Source: VRUE01 sp963747765
GTDB lineage: Bacteria > Actinomycetota > Thermoleophilia > Solirubrobacterales > 70-9
Direction of reading: 5' to 3'
NCBI GenBank assembly: GCA_963747765.1
Contig: CAVVGH010000007.1
Location: 1-64,000 of the forward strand
DNA length: 64,000 bases
Positions 23,899 through 31,712 of the stretch are shown piece after piece (the first letter of the stretch is position 1; each line of letters opens with the position of its first letter). The notes under the pieces were generated by a model. It was not told the origin of the DNA and did no database searches. It saw only the letters and a program-made list of their open reading frames with translations. The translations under genes were made by a program, and so were the position numbers.

Positions 23899-24762
23899 AT
23901 GACCACGACCAAGCAGTCAACATTTGGGGCGACTCTTCGAACCACGATCCTACTCGCGACGCTCTCCGGATTGCTTGTTGCCATCGGGTTTGCGATCGGC
24001 GGTTCGTCCACCGCGCTGCTCTTCCTGGCAATGGCGGCCCTGATGAACATGGGCTCCTACTTCTTCAGCGACCGGATGGCACTGGCGATGAGCCGCGCCA
24101 AGCCGATCTCGGAGTCCGAAGCGCCGAAGCTCTACCAGACGGTGCGCGAACTCACCACCCGCGCCGGCCTGCCGATGCCGCGCCTCTACCTGATCCCGCA
24201 GGACCAGCCCAACGCCTTTGCCACGGGCCGCAATCCCCAGCACGCGGCCGTCGCGGTCACACGCGGGATCCTCGACCTGCTCTCCGAAGACGAGCTGCGG
24301 GGTGTGCTCGCCCACGAGCTTGCCCACGTCAAGCACCGCGACATCCTGATCCAATCCGTTGCCGCGACGATCGGCGCCGCGATCACCTACCTCGGCTACA
24401 TGCTTCTCTGGTTCGGCGGCGACGACAACAACTCGCCCGTGGGGCTGATCGCCTCGTTGGCGCTCGTGCTGCTGGCGCCCATTGCGGCGACGATCATCCA
24501 GCTCTCGATCTCCCGCCAGCGCGAGTACGCGGCGGACGCCGGTGGGGCGGCGATCTGCGGCAACCCCGAGTCTCTGGCAAGCGCCCTGCTTCGCCTCGAG
24601 CAGGGGGCTGCGCAGATGCCGATGCAGGTCAACCAGGCCGCCGAGCCCCTCTACATAGTCAAGCCGTTCAAGAGCAAGGGGATGGCCGGTCTGTTTTCCA
24701 CTCATCCGCCCATCGAGGAGCGGGTGAGGCGGCTGCGCCAGATGCGGCCGTCGCTCGGTTAG
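23899..24762 (+). CDS. htpX: Membrane zinc metalloprotease HtpX
   Basis: 287 residues from the ATG at 23899, preceded by GGAGGA; an in-frame start at 23845 is ignored. The M48 zinc motif HELAH lies near residue 139, with the third ligand in REYAADAGG near residue 211. Hydrophobic pairs at residues 12-50 and 150-200 anchor it in the cytoplasmic membrane, where HtpX degrades misfolded membrane proteins. It is divergent from sufR across an 81-bp region carrying the putative SufR operator, so coregulation is possible but unproven. Confidence 0.93.
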   Translation: MTTTKQSTFGATLRTTILLATLSGLLVAIGFAIGGSSTALLFLAMAALMNMGSYFFSDRMALAMSRAKPISESEAPKLYQTVRELTTRAGLPMPRLYLIPQDQPNAFATGRNPQHAAVAVTRGILDLLSEDELRGVLAHELAHVKHRDILIQSVAATIGAAITYLGYMLLWFGGDDNNSPVGLIASLALVLLAPIAATIIQLSISRQREYAADAGGAAICGNPESLASALLRLEQGAAQMPMQVNQAAEPLYIVKPFKSKGMAGLFSTHPPIEERVRRLRQMRPSLG

Positions 24763-24847
24763 GCATCGATGGGGGCGGTGGTGCGCCGCTCCCCACCCGC
24801 TCGGAGGGAGCCCGCCGTCCCCGCGACAGGCCGGCTTCAAGGGGCGG

Positions 24848-24865
24848 CTATACTTTATGAAGTAA
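24848..24865 (+). promoter_or_regulatory. Shared cys box 1 (promoter/operator of the cysteine operon)
   Basis: CTATACTTTATGAAGTAA, containing TATACT as a possible -10 box and the dyad TACTT-tatg-AAGTA, lies 33 nt before the rhodanese-ThiF gene. An almost identical 18-mer occurs at 26387-26404 before cysM (17 of 18 identical). Two copies in one cluster suggest one regulator or sigma factor for sulfur genes. Confidence 0.55.
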
Positions 24866-24898
24866 AGGCGGATCGGATTTCAGGTATTTAGGAGAAGC

Positions 24899-26059
24899 AT
24901 GGCTACCAGTGCGCAAACCAGGCAGCAGATCGAGGAGATCGAGCCGTTCGAGGCCGCGCAGGAGATCGAGGCGGGCGACGTCGTCCTGATCGACACCCGC
25001 GAGCCGCACGAGTTCCAGGAGGCTCACATCGAGGGCGGCAAGCTCGTGCCGCCCGGTGTGCTTCGCGACGAGATCGCGGCAGCGGCTCCGGTGAAGTCGG
25101 CGCGGACGATCCTCTACTGCCGCAGCGGCAATCGCTCCGCCACCGCCGCCGCGGAGATGCAGGCGCTCGGCTACGAGAACGTCGCGTCGATGGCCGGCGG
25201 CATCCTGGCCTGGCAGGAGCAGGGGCTGCCGGTCGCCGCCGCCGAGGGCATGACGGCCGAGCAGCGCGAGCGTTACTCGCGCCACACGCTGCTGCCGGAG
25301 GTCGGGGTCGAGGGTCAGCTGAAGCTCCTCGACGCCAAGGTGCTGCTGGTGGGCGCCGGCGGGCTCGGAGCGCCCGCTGCGCTCTATCTGGCCGCGGCGG
25401 GCATCGGCACGCTGGGCGTGGTCGACGACGACGCGGTTGACGCGTCCAACCTGCAGCGGCAGGTGATCCACAACACCGAGCGGGTCGGGATGCCGAAGAC
25501 GGAATCGGCGCGGCGCACGATCGAGGCGCTGAACCCGGACGTCGATGTCGTCGAGTACCGCACGCGCCTCGACGCCTCGAACATCCTCGAGACCATCGAG
25601 GACTACGACGTGATCGTCGACGGGGCCGACAACTTTCCGACCCGATACCTGCTCAATGACGCCTCGGTGCGGCTGCGCAAGCCGGTTGTCTCCGCCTCGA
25701 TCCTCAGCTTCGACGGGCAGATCTCGACCTTCGTCCCCTACGAGGGACCCTGCTATCGCTGCCTGTACCCGACGCCGCCGCCCGCCGAGCTGGCCCCGAG
25801 CTGCTCGGCGAACGGGGTGCTGGGCGTGATGGCGGGCACGATGGGGCTGCTCCAGGCAAACGAGGTGATCAAGCTCGTGCTCGGAGTCGGGGAGCCGCTG
25901 GTCGGGCGCCTGCTGCTCTTCGAGGCGCTCGGCACCAGGTTCACCGAGCTGAAGGTCCGTCGCGACCCCGAGTGCCCGATCTGCGGCGAGAACGCCCCCG
26001 AGATCCCGGAGTCCGAGCTCGGCAAGTTCCCCGACTACGAGCTGTTCTGCTCTCGATGA
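24899..26059 (+). CDS. Rhodanese-ThiF/MoeB fusion, CysO-activating adenylyl/sulfurtransferase
   Basis: 386 residues, ATG with TAGGAGAAG upstream. Residues 8-112 are a rhodanese domain with the active-site loop CRSGNR near residue 80. Residues 120-386 are a ThiF/MoeB E1-like domain with nucleotide loop GAGGLG, NLQRQVIHN, the adenylation Asp in DGADNFPTRYL and zinc cysteine pairs CYRC (near 285) and CPIC (near 361). Such proteins adenylate the C-terminal GG of a ubiquitin-like carrier and load it with sulfur. In mycobacterial MoeZ the order is ThiF then rhodanese; here it is reversed. Adjacent cysO, cysM and mec supply the pathway. Confidence 0.9.
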   Translation: MATSAQTRQQIEEIEPFEAAQEIEAGDVVLIDTREPHEFQEAHIEGGKLVPPGVLRDEIAAAAPVKSARTILYCRSGNRSATAAAEMQALGYENVASMAGGILAWQEQGLPVAAAEGMTAEQRERYSRHTLLPEVGVEGQLKLLDAKVLLVGAGGLGAPAALYLAAAGIGTLGVVDDDAVDASNLQRQVIHNTERVGMPKTESARRTIEALNPDVDVVEYRTRLDASNILETIEDYDVIVDGADNFPTRYLLNDASVRLRKPVVSASILSFDGQISTFVPYEGPCYRCLYPTPPPAELAPSCSANGVLGVMAGTMGLLQANEVIKLVLGVGEPLVGRLLLFEALGTRFTELKVRRDPECPICGENAPEIPESELGKFPDYELFCSR

Positions 26060-26086
26060 GGACCCTGGACTAGGATCGCCACCCCG

Positions 26087-26404
26087 ATGGCAACGGTCCG
26101 CATTCCCCCAGTCCTGCGCCCGCAAACGGGAGGCCAATCCGAGGTCGACGCCGACGGTGCCACCGTGGGCGACGTCCTGCGCAAGCTCACCGCCCAGCAT
26201 CCCGATACGCAGGACCAGCTCTTCGGAGCGGAGGGGGACCTCAACCGCTACGTCAACGTCTATTTGAACGATGAGGACGTGCGAGTGCTCGACGGACTCG
26301 ACACGGCGGTCTCCGACGGAGACACCGTGGTGATCCTGCCGGCGATGGCGGGGGGCTCCGAGTCCCTGGCCAGCGCAACCTCGGGGCTATACTTTTTGAA
26401 GTAA
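26087..26404 (+). CDS. cysO: CysO-like ubiquitin-fold sulfur carrier with C-terminal tail
   Basis: 105 residues. The body matches mycobacterial CysO in pattern (IPPVLRPQTGG at the start, YVNVYLNDEDVR, and DGDTVVILPAMAGG at residues 77-90). CysO normally ends at that GG, whose thiocarboxylate provides sulfur to CysM. Here 15 residues follow (SESLASATSGLYFLK), so the GG must be exposed by proteolysis before activation, plausibly by the Mec peptidase two genes downstream, as QbsD does for QbsE. The tail codons coincide with cys box 2. A one-base error near GGGGGG at 26350 could also create the tail. Confidence 0.85.
   Translation: MATVRIPPVLRPQTGGQSEVDADGATVGDVLRKLTAQHPDTQDQLFGAEGDLNRYVNVYLNDEDVRVLDGLDTAVSDGDTVVILPAMAGGSESLASATSGLYFLK
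26387..26404 (+). promoter_or_regulatory. Shared cys box 2, overlapping the cysO stop and preceding cysM
   Basis: CTATACTTTTTGAAGTAA, 17 of 18 identical to the box at 24848. Its last three bases are the cysO stop codon and it ends 15 nt before the cysM ATG. It may be an internal promoter for cysM-mec. Confidence 0.5.
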
Positions 26405-26419
26405 CGGGAGACCACGACG

Positions 26420-27385
26420 ATGGCTCACAACGAGGTACTAAAGCGGCCGTGCGGGGGACGCTTCGGCGACATCGTCGAGTCGATCGGGAATACGCCCCTG
26501 GTCGAGCTGCCGCGACTCGCGCCGAAGGACGGCGTGCGTATCTACGCCAAGCTGGAGGGCCGCAACCCGACCGGCTCGGTCAAGGACCGGGTCGCGAAAT
26601 CGATGATCGAGACGGCTGAGGCCGAAGGCGCGATCGGGCCCGGTCAGACGATCCTCGAGCCGACGTCCGGCAACACGGGTATCTCGCTGGCGATGATCTG
26701 CCGGCGCAGGGGCTACCCGCTGAAGGTCGTGATGCCCGACAACGTGACGAAGGAGCGGACTCAGCTGCTGGAGATGTACGGAGCGGAGATCGTCTACTCG
26801 GAGGGAGCCAAGGGCTCCAACGGGGCGGTCGAAGTCGCCCGGGAGATGGCGAAGGACTCGCGCTACTACATGCCATACCAGTACGGCAACGAGGCCAATC
26901 CCCTGGCCCACTACAACGGCACCGCGGTGGAGATCCTCGAAGAGCTGGACGAGGTCGCGGCCTTCGTGGGCGGTCTCGGCACGGGCGGGACGCTGATGGG
27001 CAACGGGCGACGGCTCAAGGAGCACGACCCCGGGACGCTGCTGGTCGCCGCCGAGCCGATGCAGGGCGAGATGGTGCACGGTCTGCGCTCGCTCGATGAC
27101 GGCTTCATCCCGCCGATCATCGACATCGACCTGCTGGACCGCAAGATCATGGTCTCCAACCGCGACGCGATCGTCTGGACGCGCAAGCTGCTCGACGAGG
27201 AGGGGATCTTCGCCGGCGTCTCCTCCGGCGCGATTGCGCGCATAGCGGTGCGAATTGGGGAAGAGCTGGAGGGCGGCAACGTGGTCTTCCTGGTTCCCGA
27301 CGACGGCTGGAAGTACCTGTCCTCTGGCGTCTACACAAAACCGATCGACGACATCGAGAACCTCGACTCCACCGTTTGGTGGTAG
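26420..27385 (+). CDS. cysM: Cysteine synthase, CysM type
   Basis: 321 residues. A fold-type II PLP enzyme: the PLP lysine is in the NPTGSVKDR motif near residue 58 and the substrate-binding loop is EPTSGNTGI near residue 82; the phosphate-binding GGLGTGGT lies near residue 188. The setting with CysO and Mec indicates the mycobacterial CysM reaction, in which O-phosphoserine reacts with CysO thiocarboxylate to give CysO-cysteine. The family also includes O-acetylserine-using enzymes, so substrate choice is from context. GGGAG precedes the start. Confidence 0.92.
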   Translation: MAHNEVLKRPCGGRFGDIVESIGNTPLVELPRLAPKDGVRIYAKLEGRNPTGSVKDRVAKSMIETAEAEGAIGPGQTILEPTSGNTGISLAMICRRRGYPLKVVMPDNVTKERTQLLEMYGAEIVYSEGAKGSNGAVEVAREMAKDSRYYMPYQYGNEANPLAHYNGTAVEILEELDEVAAFVGGLGTGGTLMGNGRRLKEHDPGTLLVAAEPMQGEMVHGLRSLDDGFIPPIIDIDLLDRKIMVSNRDAIVWTRKLLDEEGIFAGVSSGAIARIAVRIGEELEGGNVVFLVPDDGWKYLSSGVYTKPIDDIENLDSTVWW

Positions 27386-27413
27386 CTGGGTACAAGACCT
27401 CAGAGGGGTTGAC

Positions 27414-27809
27414 GTGAAGATCTCCCGGGCGCTGGTTGACGAGATCGTCGCGCACGCGCGCGAGGACGTGCCGAACGAGTGCTGCGGGATGGTCGGTGGG
27501 GTCGATGGGGAGGCGCGGACCGTTTACAGGGCCGAGAACGCGGAGGCGAGCCCGCTGCGCTACGGGATCGCGGGACAAGAACAGATCAATCTCATGAACG
27601 AGATCGAGGGGCGGGGGGAGGAGCTGGTCGGCATCTACCACTCCCACACGAAGAGTGCCGCCTATCCATCGCAGACCGACGTCAACCTGGCCGGCTGGCC
27701 CGATGTCGTCTACCTGATCGTTTCGCTGGCCGATCCGCAGGCGCCCGACCTCAGGGGCTTTTGGATTCGCAATGGCGAGATCGCCGATGCCGAGCTCCAC
27801 GTCACATAG
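27414..27809 (+). CDS. mec: Mec-type JAMM metallopeptidase
   Basis: 131 residues from the GTG at 27414 (AGAGGGG upstream). The JAMM/MPN+ zinc motif is complete: the Glu in VPNECCGMVGG near residue 22 and HSH-x10-D (YHSHTKSAAYPSQTD) near residue 81. In Mycobacterium, Mec releases cysteine from the CysO-cysteine adduct. In this cluster it might also trim the 15-residue tail of CysO (inference). The next gene overlaps it by 38 nt. Confidence 0.92.
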   Translation: MKISRALVDEIVAHAREDVPNECCGMVGGVDGEARTVYRAENAEASPLRYGIAGQEQINLMNEIEGRGEELVGIYHSHTKSAAYPSQTDVNLAGWPDVVYLIVSLADPQAPDLRGFWIRNGEIADAELHVT

Positions 27810-28029
27810 CAGCGGTCGCTGGGTGAAGGTCGCCTACGCCCAGAGCCAGGCGGAGGCGGAGATGATCCAGGGCCTCCTCTCCGAGCATGGGATCCCCAGC
27901 ATGTTGAAGCGCGCACCGGGATTCGACGTACCCGACTTCCTCCCCGCCGGGCCCCGCCACGTCCTCGTCGCCGAGGAGGTCGTGGAGCTCGCCCGCGAGG
28001 CGCTGGAGGGCATCCCCGGCACCTCCTAA
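27772..28029 (+). CDS. DUF2007-like small protein at the end of the cys operon
   Basis: 85 residues. The core (VKVAYAQSQAEAEMIQGLLS, a HGIPS segment and RHVLVAEEVVELAREAL) resembles the protein encoded at 6814-7098, so the two are paralogues of the DUF2007 type. The start overlaps mec by 38 nt; a later ATG at 27787 would reduce this to 23 nt. Cotranscription with cysteine genes is likely, but a functional link is not established. Confidence 0.65.
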   Translation: MARSPMPSSTSHSSGRWVKVAYAQSQAEAEMIQGLLSEHGIPSMLKRAPGFDVPDFLPAGPRHVLVAEEVVELAREALEGIPGTS

Positions 28030-28181
28030 CCGATGCGTATCCGCTTCGCATAGACCGCGCCGGCCGCGGCCCCGTGGCGCTGATCGCCGGGGTCCGACCA
28101 CCCACTTCTTGAACACCCGGCTCGAGACTGGCGTCATGGTGCCCGGAACGCGACGAGGCACGTCGACTGGCGCGGCTGGCT

Positions 28182-28550
28182 TCAGGCGCGCGTTGCGCGC
28201 CACACCCAGATCATCGCCAGCGGCTGCAGCGGCAGGCGCGCCCACAGCGCCCAGCGGGGGACGCGCTCCAGGTCGAGCCCCCTTACCTGCTCGGGGTTGA
28301 GCGCCATGTGGACGTTGGCGGGGAAGACGGCCGCCAGCAGCCCGAGCAGCCACCAGCGGGCGAAGCGGCGTGAGCTGCTGCGGGCGACGGTCGCGCCGCC
28401 GAGCATCTCGGCGATACCGCTGAGGACCACCGCCTCGCGTCGCCTGCCCAGCCAGGGCGGAACCATCGCTTCGTAGCTGCGCGGGATCACGAAGTGCAGC
28501 GCCCCCGCGAGGAGGAAGAACGCTGTCAGTGCTCGCTGCGATCGATTCAC
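28182..28550 (-). CDS. DoxX-like small membrane protein
   Basis: 122 residues with four hydrophobic segments (about residues 8-24, 40-55, 65-82 and 100-118) and the pattern AGALHFVIPRSYEAMVPPWL near the N-terminus followed by VFPANVHMAL, typical of DoxX/DUF417-like four-helix proteins. The role of such proteins is poorly known; some assist thiol or membrane redox processes. It starts 6 nt downstream of the stop of the peptidase-like gene on the same strand, so the two form an operon. Confidence 0.75.
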   Translation of the reverse strand: MNRSQRALTAFFLLAGALHFVIPRSYEAMVPPWLGRRREAVVLSGIAEMLGGATVARSSSRRFARWWLLGLLAAVFPANVHMALNPEQVRGLDLERVPRWALWARLPLQPLAMIWVWRATRA

Positions 28551-28556
28551 GGTGCC

Positions 28557-29312
28557 TCAGCCCGGGCTCGGACGGGCGATCGCCCTGAGGTAGCCGCGCC
28601 AGGCGTCCTCGATGTTAGCGAGGGGGGTCTCGAACGCGGCTTCGAGAGTCGGGGTGGAGCCGCCCGGCAACAACCGCAGAGCGAGCTGCTCGCAGGCGTC
28701 CGGCCCGCGTTCGGCCTCCAGCAGGTCGAAGATCGTCCCGCCGAGGATCACCGCGTCGCGGCGGGAGGGGGGAAAGGAAGGGCGGGCGCTCTCGCGCAGG
28801 CGGCGGATCACGGCGGCGCGGTAGAGGCCCACCTGCCGAGCGAAGTACTGGGCGCCTCCCTCGACCAACCAGGCCCAGCCGAGGTAGCGGGCGAAGCGCC
28901 GTGGCGTCCAGGAGGGAGGCAGGTCGGGATTGTTGGCGGCGATCACCAGCTGTGCGTAGAGGCGCTCGGCCGTTCCGCGCAACGCCTCGCGGGAGTCGTC
29001 GCCGGCCGCGCGGCGCTCCATGTGAAGGTCGTTCAGGACATGCAGCTCGGTGGCCATCGCCCAGCCGGCCAGGTAGCGGCGGCCGGCGGGCGCCGCCGAC
29101 CAGCGCGCCGCGGGGAGGAAGGGGTGCGCCATCGCCAGCAGGGCGGGATTGGTGTGAACGACGACCGTGACGTCGCCGGGAACCAGCGCGAAGCGGTCCT
29201 CGAGCCGCAACCGCAGCTCCTCCATGCGATCCAGTATCCGCTCCGCAAAAGCGGTGTCGCCGCTGTCGTGGCGCGCTGCGAAGCTCAGCGAATGTGTCTC
29301 CACCCACGGCAT
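28557..29312 (-). CDS. Peptidase-like hypothetical protein with altered zinc motif
   Basis: 251 residues. The layout resembles gluzincin (peptidase MA-like) domains: an early beta region (GDVTVVVHTNP), a helix where HExxH is expected and then WLVEGGAQYFARQ near residue 155, the usual downstream W-L-x-E-G-x-A-x-Y helix with the third ligand Glu. At the HExxH position I read ATELHVLNDLH, which lacks the first His. Activity as a zinc peptidase is therefore doubtful. It has no signal peptide and is cotranscribed with the DoxX-like gene. Confidence 0.55.
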   Translation of the reverse strand: MPWVETHSLSFAARHDSGDTAFAERILDRMEELRLRLEDRFALVPGDVTVVVHTNPALLAMAHPFLPAARWSAAPAGRRYLAGWAMATELHVLNDLHMERRAAGDDSREALRGTAERLYAQLVIAANNPDLPPSWTPRRFARYLGWAWLVEGGAQYFARQVGLYRAAVIRRLRESARPSFPPSRRDAVILGGTIFDLLEAERGPDACEQLALRLLPGGSTPTLEAAFETPLANIEDAWRGYLRAIARPSPG

Positions 29313-29350
29313 CTAAGGCCGCCCGGCACGACGCATATCCGCATCCTCAG

Positions 29351-29405
29351 TCGCTCGCGTGCAGGGCACGCCACTCTCCTTGCGTCCGTGATCTGCTTGG
29401 CGGAG
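29351..29405. repeat. Short dispersed repeat R3, copy 1
   Basis: GCTCGCGTGCAGGGCACGCC followed by ACTCTCCTTGCGTCC and TGGCGGA recurs with small changes at 63713-63763 after infA. Only two copies were found in the window. Confidence 0.6.
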
Positions 29406-29449
29406 CGACCTTAGACCAGAACGTGGCGGAGCGACCTTAGACCAGAACG
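29398..29449. repeat. 26-bp perfect direct duplication across a stop codon
   Basis: TGGCGGAGCGACCTTAGACC plus AGAACG occurs twice head to tail (29398-29423 and 29424-29449). The copies include the last codons and stop of the DUF1802 gene, so its 3' end exists twice. Confidence 0.9.
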
Positions 29450-30066
29450 GGCTCTGCGTCCGAGCACAGCGAGTAGATCTCCTGGCGAGCCCGGTCGAAC
29501 TCTTCGTCCGCCATGACCGGCGTGCCCTCGAACTGCAGTTCGCGGTCGATCTCGACCCATGAGCGGCAGCCGTGGTACTCGTCGCGGACCCGCACGGTGA
29601 CCGGCCGGGGAATTCGGTGGACCCGCAGCAGGAGGATGTGCAGGGGGTGCCGGCGCTTCCAGTTGAGGCGCTTTTCGGCGTAGTCGGGGGTCCAGACGTA
29701 GAAGGGGGAGAGCTCGTCGACCACGCGCGGATTGGTGATCGTGAGATGGTCGGTCACCTCGGCCCAACAGCGGAGTCGGACGCGATCGGGCTGCGGGATG
29801 CCGCCATCCTGGATCAGTGCCCTGGGGGGCGGCTCCTCGTCCGGCCAGACGCCCTCCTCGAGAGCGCGCCGCAGCTCGGGGTGGTGCGACTCGCGGACGA
29901 AGTTGTTTCGTTGGTGGTCGAAGGTGGGATAGAGGAAGAACCGCTCGTAGTCGAGCTCAAAGTGCTTGTTCTCCTCGCGAATGCCGCCCTTGCGAAGGGT
30001 GAGCAACTGCTCGCCCTCTGCGAGCGCACGCACCGTTACGGCCCATTCCTTTAAAGCGATCGGCAT
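29437..30066 (-). CDS. DUF1802 family protein
   Basis: 209 residues. The start ALKEWAVTVRALAEGEQLL and following LRKGGIREE match the DUF1802 domain, with later FLYPTFDHQRNNFV and a C-terminal RELQFEGTPVMADEEF. The family is conserved in several bacterial groups without known function; there is no membrane segment or evident catalytic triad. The 3' end is tandemly duplicated. Confidence 0.8.
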   Translation of the reverse strand: MPIALKEWAVTVRALAEGEQLLTLRKGGIREENKHFELDYERFFLYPTFDHQRNNFVRESHHPELRRALEEGVWPDEEPPPRALIQDGGIPQPDRVRLRCWAEVTDHLTITNPRVVDELSPFYVWTPDYAEKRLNWKRRHPLHILLLRVHRIPRPVTVRVRDEYHGCRSWVEIDRELQFEGTPVMADEEFDRARQEIYSLCSDAEPVLV

Positions 30067-30191
30067 TTGAAGTCTGTACCTAAGAAGGTTGCTGAATCTG
30101 GGACTGGGAGACAGGTGCCTCGGCCCCGCTCCAGGTGGCTGAGGTCCACCCGAGGTCGCGCATTTTAGACGAGGGCGGCCGATTCGCCAAA

Positions 30192-31712
30192 TTAACGCCT
30201 GGTAAACGCTTCGCCCCCCGATCCACCCCCGCCGGGCGTCTCTATCCGCAGCGCATCCCCGCTCTGCAGTTCTCCTTCTGTCTTGCCGGGCAGTGGCTCG
30301 CCGTTGAGGAGGTTTCTGCCGGTCTCGCCGTCGGCGCCCCCATCGCGGCCCCGTGGACGGTGCCGGCGGCGCTCGGTGATCAGCGTGTAGCGCATCGGCG
30401 CGAGGGCCTCGATCTCACGGATGACCCCGTCGCCGCCCCGGCGGTCTCCCTCCCCGCCACTGCCGCGCCGCACGGAAAGCTCGCGCAGTCGCAGCGGGAA
30501 CTCCGTCTCCAGGGCCTCGACCGGAGTGTTCAGGGTGTTCGACATCGCGACGTGAATCGCACTGGGCCCATCCGCGTCGGGACAGGCGCCCTGGCCCCCG
30601 CCCAGCGTCTCGTAGTAGGTGAAGCTCTCCGCGGCGAGGGTGAGGTTGTTCATCGTCCCCTGTCCCTGCGCTGGAACGGGGCGGGCGTCGCCCAGCGCCG
30701 CGATCACGAGGTCGGCGACGCGGCTCGAGGTCTCGACGTTGCCAGCCGCAACCGCCGCCGGAAAGCGCGCGTTGAGCAGGCAGCCCTCGGGGGCGATGAC
30801 CTCGATCGGTCGGTAGGCGCCTGCCGACGGAGGCGCGTCGGGATCGGTCAGCACCCGCACCGCGAAGAACGCCGCCGACTTGGTCACCGAGAGGGGGCAG
30901 TTGAGGTTGCCCTCCACCTGCGGGTCGGTGCCGCCGAAGTCGAGGGTGAGGCGGTCGCCGGAGATCGTGGCGATGAGCCGCAGGGTCACGTCGCGGGGCG
31001 CGCCGAAGGCGTCGTCCTCGAGCACGTCCTCCGCTGTGTAGAAGCCGTCCGGGAGCGTCGCCAGCGCTACCCGCGTGCGTCGGTCGGCATAGGCAAGGAT
31101 CTCCTCCATGCCGGCGCGCAGGCGCTCGATGCCGTGGCGTTCCGCCAGCTCGGCCAGCCGCTGCTCGCCGATCCGGTTGGCGGCGCTCTGGGCGCGCAGG
31201 TCGGCGAGGCGCTGGTGGGGAGCGCGCATCCGGCTGGCGAGTCGCTGCAGCCCGTCGTGCTCGACGCGCGTCGGCGGAATCACGACACCCTCTTCCTCGA
31301 GGGTCTTGGAACGGGCCGGCATGCCGCCCGGGCTTGGCCCGCCGATGTCGGCGTGATGGGCGCGACAGGCCGCGAAGCCGAGCCGCTCACCCGCGACGAA
31401 TACGGGCGAGATAAGGGTTACGTCTGGAAGATGCGTGCCGCCGCGGTAGGGGTCGTTGAGGATCCAGGCGACGCCGGGACGGTGCTCCTCGTCGAGAACG
31501 GCGGCCACCGCGTCGGGCATCGAGCCGAGGTGGACGGGTATGTGCTCGGCCTGCATCACCAGCTCGCCGCGGCTGTCGAAGAGGGCGGTGGAGCAGTCGT
31601 GGCGCTCCTTGATGTTGGCCGAGTAGGCGGATCGGATCAGGGCCGCGCCCATCTCCTCGCAGGCGGCACGCAGGCCGCCGATCATCACCTGCAGGGTCAC
31701 CGGGTCGAGCAT
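30192..31712 (-). CDS. Hydantoinase/oxoprolinase subunit B-like
   Basis: 506 residues. The opening DPVTLQVMIGGLRAACEEMG, ALIRSAYSANIKER and VHLGSMPDAV, then WILNDPYRGGTHLPD near residue 90, are typical of the HyuB/acetone carboxylase alpha-like family. With HyuA it forms ATP-dependent enzymes opening hydantoins, 5-oxoproline or related lactams; the substrate cannot be told from sequence. Its start overlaps the hyuA end by 16 nt, so the two are cotranslated. Residue AFTRR ends the protein without the extra tail seen in oxoprolinases. Confidence 0.88.
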   Translation of the reverse strand: MLDPVTLQVMIGGLRAACEEMGAALIRSAYSANIKERHDCSTALFDSRGELVMQAEHIPVHLGSMPDAVAAVLDEEHRPGVAWILNDPYRGGTHLPDVTLISPVFVAGERLGFAACRAHHADIGGPSPGGMPARSKTLEEEGVVIPPTRVEHDGLQRLASRMRAPHQRLADLRAQSAANRIGEQRLAELAERHGIERLRAGMEEILAYADRRTRVALATLPDGFYTAEDVLEDDAFGAPRDVTLRLIATISGDRLTLDFGGTDPQVEGNLNCPLSVTKSAAFFAVRVLTDPDAPPSAGAYRPIEVIAPEGCLLNARFPAAVAAGNVETSSRVADLVIAALGDARPVPAQGQGTMNNLTLAAESFTYYETLGGGQGACPDADGPSAIHVAMSNTLNTPVEALETEFPLRLRELSVRRGSGGEGDRRGGDGVIREIEALAPMRYTLITERRRHRPRGRDGGADGETGRNLLNGEPLPGKTEGELQSGDALRIETPGGGGSGGEAFTRR

